From assembly GCF_021088345.1 (NCBI RefSeq), contig NZ_CP088156.1, positions 1,550,001-1,614,000 of the forward strand: 64,000 nucleotides of DNA. Direction: 5' to 3'. Positions 61,486 to 64,000 of this stretch are shown piece after piece. The stretch's first letter is position 1. Every line of letters starts with the position of its first letter. The notes under the pieces were generated by a model that saw nothing but the letters and a program-made list of their open reading frames with translations, was not told the DNA's origin and did not search any database. Made by a program: the position numbers and the translations under genes. Origin of the DNA: Bradyrhizobium ontarionense (GTDB lineage: Bacteria; Pseudomonadota; Alphaproteobacteria; Rhizobiales; Xanthobacteraceae).

Positions 61486-62082
61486 TCACTTGTCGGGGAA
61501 TCTCACCTCGATCTGCTCGACGACCGGCCCCCATTTGAGCAGCTTGGCATTGTTGGATGAGATCGGATTCCCTCCGGGAGCGCCCCCATCGCTGTTGCGA
61601 CCAAAGCGTACCACGAGCATGCAACCGCCAGGCAGAGGACGTCCGAGCACGCCTCCCTTCCAGTCCACGACAAAGCCGCTGAAGTCCGAGTCGAACTCGC
61701 TGACCAGAAACGGCTTGCCGTTGATCTTCTGAACCTCGGCCAATGTTGCGCCGAGGGTCACGCCGGCTACGTTCCAATGACCGCTCTTGGTATCGTGCAA
61801 GGTCAAGCGCGCCGCGCGGCTCATTGTTTCATCGGCAAAAAACACCTCGATTCGCCACTCTGGAGAGTGCGGATGCAAAACGAGACCCTTGTAGGTGATA
61901 TCCTCTACCCCGGAGAACAAACCATCCTGGATCACCGCCTCGTTACCATGGCGCAGCATGAGGCTCTTGGCCGAGTCGTCGGCTGCAACGGGCGAGGAAC
62001 AGGTGATCGGTCCCTGTGATACGGCAGTCTGGGCCAGCGCGGGAGACACCGACAGAACAGCGGCGAGCACGACATGACGCAT
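61486..62082 (-). CDS. Hypothetical secreted protein
   Basis: A 198-residue protein with a signal peptide (MRHVVLAAVLSVSPALAQ). The mature part is beta-rich with a Gly/Pro-rich middle (GGVLGRPLPGGCMLVVRFGRN), and resembles small periplasmic proteins of unknown function in Bradyrhizobium. Two Cys in the mature part (TCSSP and GGCML) could form a disulfide. The frame extends upstream to 62136 but the ATG at 62082 gives a clean signal peptide and has AAGG nearby. Function unknown. Confidence 0.65.
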   Translation of the reverse strand: MRHVVLAAVLSVSPALAQTAVSQGPITCSSPVAADDSAKSLMLRHGNEAVIQDGLFSGVEDITYKGLVLHPHSPEWRIEVFFADETMSRAARLTLHDTKSGHWNVAGVTLGATLAEVQKINGKPFLVSEFDSDFSGFVVDWKGGVLGRPLPGGCMLVVRFGRNSDGGAPGGNPISSNNAKLLKWGPVVEQIEVRFPDK

Positions 62083-62100
62083 AGGAACCTTCTCGACTTC

Positions 62101-62120
62101 TGAACGCATTTGAACGCATT
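62101..62120. repeat. Tandem 10-mer TGAACGCATT x2
   Basis: A perfect tandem repeat of TGAACGCATT upstream of the 198-residue secreted protein. The core GAACGCAT also occurs in the inverted repeat at 62816-62844. Confidence 0.5.
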
Positions 62121-62305
62121 GCGAAACGTAATACATCGCCCAGGCAATTCATACGCGCGGCCCGCTTCTCGGCGGCACCCTTGCGCGTCAGAGGCGCGGC
62201 AACCTGTGCCGCCTTCACCGCGGGAAAAGAAACGAGCTGCAACGGAATAGAAGCCCGCGCCGGGCGTCTTTATCTCTGCGATCCACCTTCATAAGGGGAG
62301 TTGAG

Positions 62306-62695
62306 ATGACCAAGATTTCGATAGCCAATCTTTTCATTGCCATCATATCGCTTGCGGCGGTTGCGAGCGCGAACGCGGCGCCTCCGACCAAGACAAGCAG
62401 CAGCGCAAAGGGCGAGGTCCTGACGGATGCCGGCGGCATGTCGCTCTATACCTTCGACAAGGACAGCGACGGCAAGTCGGCATGCAACGGACCCTGTGCC
62501 ACCAACTGGCCGGTCTTGAAAGCCGGCGCAGGCGACGAACCGAGCGGCGGCTATACGATCATCACGCGCGACGACGGTTCCAAGCAATGGGCCTACAAGG
62601 GCAAGCCGCTCTACACGTTCGCCAAGGACCAGAAGGCCGGCGACGTCACCGGCGACGGCTTCCTCAACGGCGCCTGGCATTTGGCGAAGCCGTGA
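62306..62695 (+). CDS. Secreted lipoprotein_15/COG4315-type protein
   Basis: A 129-residue protein with a signal peptide (ISIANLFIAIISLAAVASANA) and two copies of the secreted repeat of unknown function: LTDAGGMSLYTFDKDSDGKSACNGPCATNWPVL and DGSKQWAYKGKPLYTFAKDQKAGDVTGDGF. The family is annotated as PF03640 and is widespread but of unknown role. GGGGAG lies about six bases before the ATG. It is monocistronic, with an orphan terminator about 300 bases downstream. Confidence 0.88.
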   Translation: MTKISIANLFIAIISLAAVASANAAPPTKTSSSAKGEVLTDAGGMSLYTFDKDSDGKSACNGPCATNWPVLKAGAGDEPSGGYTIITRDDGSKQWAYKGKPLYTFAKDQKAGDVTGDGFLNGAWHLAKP

Positions 62696-62815
62696 CAGCC
62701 CATCGTCGGACCAGCTCATAGATCGCAAGGCACCTGGTCCGAGCACGAGCCTGCCATTGAAGCATCAGGTGCCAGCAATGGCGGCTCATGGCCGCGTCTA
62801 ACCCGCCCTCCTCGA

Positions 62816-62844
62816 ATGCGTTCGAAGCGCAGCGCCGAACGCAT
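62816..62844. repeat. Perfect 9-base inverted repeat
   Basis: ATGCGTTCG and CGAACGCAT with an 11-base spacer. No T tract follows on either strand. Confidence 0.5.
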
Positions 62845-62987
62845 CTGAGCAGCGCGCCTTGTCTCATGCAGCCTTCAGTCGAAAAAACGCGATCGATGGC
62901 TTTGGCGGCACCTGTCCACGTCGTATGGAGCTTGTGAGTCATCTCCACCGGGCTGACGCCTGCACGATCGGTGAATGACAACGTCGA

Positions 62988-63020
62988 AGGCGCCCCGCGC
63001 GGGGCGCCTTTCTCGTTTGT
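62988..63020 (+). terminator. Rightward rho-independent terminator
   Basis: AAGGCGCCCC-GCGC-GGGGCGCCTT, a 10-bp perfect stem, is followed by TCTCGTTTGT. On the minus strand no T-rich tail follows. It lies about 300 bases after the COG4315-type gene. Confidence 0.7.
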
Positions 63021-63098
63021 GGAGGAGACGCCCACTTTCGGAAACCCCACCGGCCCCGGCTCGTTCGGCGCCCGTCGACGAACGCCGCGTCGTCGAGG

Positions 63099-64000
63099 CT
63101 AGAGAAGCGCGGCAAGCTTCTGATAGAGATCACGCTGGGCCGCCGCAGCCCCCGGCTTCATGTTTGCGCCGAACGCCGGGTCGAGGTGATCGAATGACCT
63201 GCCGACCACATTTTCGATCCGCTCGAAATACCATCTGCCCTTCTCCACCGATACGCCGGACAGAAATCCTTCGCCGCCGATCGGCTCCTGATGATGGGTG
63301 AAGGGAAAACGCTGCGAGATCGTGCTCACCGCGCCGTCGTTGTCGCGCCACGCCTCGATCTGAAGCTGTAAGGTCGTAGTCCAGTTCGGCAGCGGAAGGG
63401 CTCCCACGACGAAGTCGGCCCTGTCTGCCTGATAGATCGCTGTCCCGTGCAGGAGAGGGTTGATCCCAACGAAGCGAAACGGCAGCGGAATGCCGAGCAC
63501 CGTGCGCCGCGCCGGCATGCTGGTGACGAGCGAGAGATAGTAGGTATTGGGATTGCTGGAAAACCTGGCATTCGCGGCAAGGCAGCCAGACAAGGTCAGA
63601 TCGCAAGCGAGATTGTCCTGACCGCTGACAAAGGCGCTCGTGTCCGCCCATTGATCCAGCCACAGGTCCAGTCCGGCCAGCGGCAGCGCCGGCACGCCCT
63701 TGGCAATCGTGACCGCCGCGTCGATCAGTCGTCGGGGATTCTGATCCAGAGTGCCGGTAACGGGGTTGCAGCCGAACATGTAGGTCAGCGTCGATCCGTT
63801 CAGCACCCCCGAGATGCAGATCACCGCTTCGATCCAATCGGCATTCGATCCTTCTCCGAAGAAGTCCTCTGCCAGCAGCCGTTGCAGCGCGAGGCAGGTA
63901 TGGGCGCCGGCGCTGTGGCCGATCAGAATGACTGGATTCTCCTTCGACCAGTCGGGCAGCACAGGCCGAGGCGGAACGTGTTTCCGCTGACTGCGCGCCA
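63099..64000 (-). CDS. Lipase (family I.5-like), 5' end outside the window
   Basis: At least 300 residues, open to the window edge, with HVPPRPVLPDWSKENPVILIGHSAGAHT at the visible start, including the catalytic Ser in GHSAGA. The catalytic Asp is in WRDNDGAVSTIS, and His in RSFDHLDPAFG, in the spacing seen in Geobacillus and staphylococcal lipases (ENDGIVNTVSM and VDHLEVIG in BTL2). It probably hydrolyses triacylglycerols or esters. A signal sequence may lie outside the window. The sequence up to 64000 is in frame, so the true start is further upstream on the minus strand. An orphan terminator lies between it and the COG4315-type gene. Confidence 0.85.
   Translation of the reverse strand, partial: ARSQRKHVPPRPVLPDWSKENPVILIGHSAGAHTCLALQRLLAEDFFGEGSNADWIEAVICISGVLNGSTLTYMFGCNPVTGTLDQNPRRLIDAAVTIAKGVPALPLAGLDLWLDQWADTSAFVSGQDNLACDLTLSGCLAANARFSSNPNTYYLSLVTSMPARRTVLGIPLPFRFVGINPLLHGTAIYQADRADFVVGALPLPNWTTTLQLQIEAWRDNDGAVSTISQRFPFTHHQEPIGGEGFLSGVSVEKGRWYFERIENVVGRSFDHLDPAFGANMKPGAAAAQRDLYQKLAALL

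Larger units (their letters stand above)
62696..63098. other. Intergenic region between the COG4315-type gene and the lipase
   Basis: About 400 bases with no gene I would call. It holds a 9-base perfect inverted repeat at 62816-62844 and a rightward terminator at 62988-63020. The latter may end read-through from the COG4315-type gene or a separate small transcript. Confidence 0.4.

Overview
The window reads as chromosome of a GC-rich alphaproteobacterium, most likely a Bradyrhizobium or close Rhizobiales relative. This is inferred from a complete 14-subunit nuo operon that continues into birA, an RNase J gene and an epimerase; a tig-clpP-clpX-lon block with tRNA-Val, hup and tRNA-Asp nearby; glnB-glnA behind a sigma-54-type promoter; a DUF1467 protein; and short palindromic intergenic repeats of the kind scattered through Bradyrhizobium genomes. 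No species was confirmed by search.

Layout. (1) 1-6000, minus strand: the first 27 codons of proS, then a copper-handling cluster. In transcription order it is a small Cys-containing DUF2946 protein, a PCuAC periplasmic copper chaperone, a second DUF2946 protein, a TonB-dependent receptor and a CopC-CopD-type fusion. (2) 6.4-12.8 kb: an orphan rho-independent terminator that may end a small RNA, a calcineurin-like phosphoesterase, an RbsBAC-like sugar ABC transporter, a nested inverted repeat, and a convergent methylthioribose kinase. (3) 12.8-31.9 kb, minus strand: one long gene train nuoABCD, an FkbM methyltransferase, nuoE, a 71-residue membrane protein, nuoFGHIJKLMN, birA, RNase J, methylmalonyl-CoA epimerase and DUF1467, closed by a terminator. 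(4) 32.5-33.5 kb: a 65-residue membrane protein, tRNA-Asp and an HU protein. (5) 33.6-43.4 kb: an accessory stretch with peptidase T, a phosphorelay cassette (double receiver, LuxR-HTH fragment, PAS-kinase-receiver-receiver, receiver-HPt), a methyltransferase, a phosphoesterase, a cyclic-nucleotide-binding protein and small proteins. (6) 43.4-51.1 kb: tRNA-Val, a GFA protein, lon, clpX, clpP, tig, tRNA-Leu. (7) 51.2-58 kb: a Tat-exported multicopper-oxidase-fold protein that seems to have lost its copper ligands, an enolase-superfamily enzyme, the NAD(P)HX repair enzyme, glnB and glnA. (8) 58-64 kb: a beta-lactamase-fold hydrolase, a tautomerase and an alpha/beta hydrolase beside a divergent TetR gene with a clear operator, two secreted proteins, and a lipase cut by the window edge.

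How the parts fit. The copper cluster combines an outer-membrane receptor, periplasmic carriers and an inner-membrane CopD-type protein, so it could deliver copper, for example to respiratory oxidases (inference). The nuo operon encodes proton-pumping complex I. ClpXP, Lon and trigger factor form the protein quality-control block. The signalling cassette provides every step of a His-Asp-His-Asp relay. GlnB and GlnA form the nitrogen-assimilation pair.
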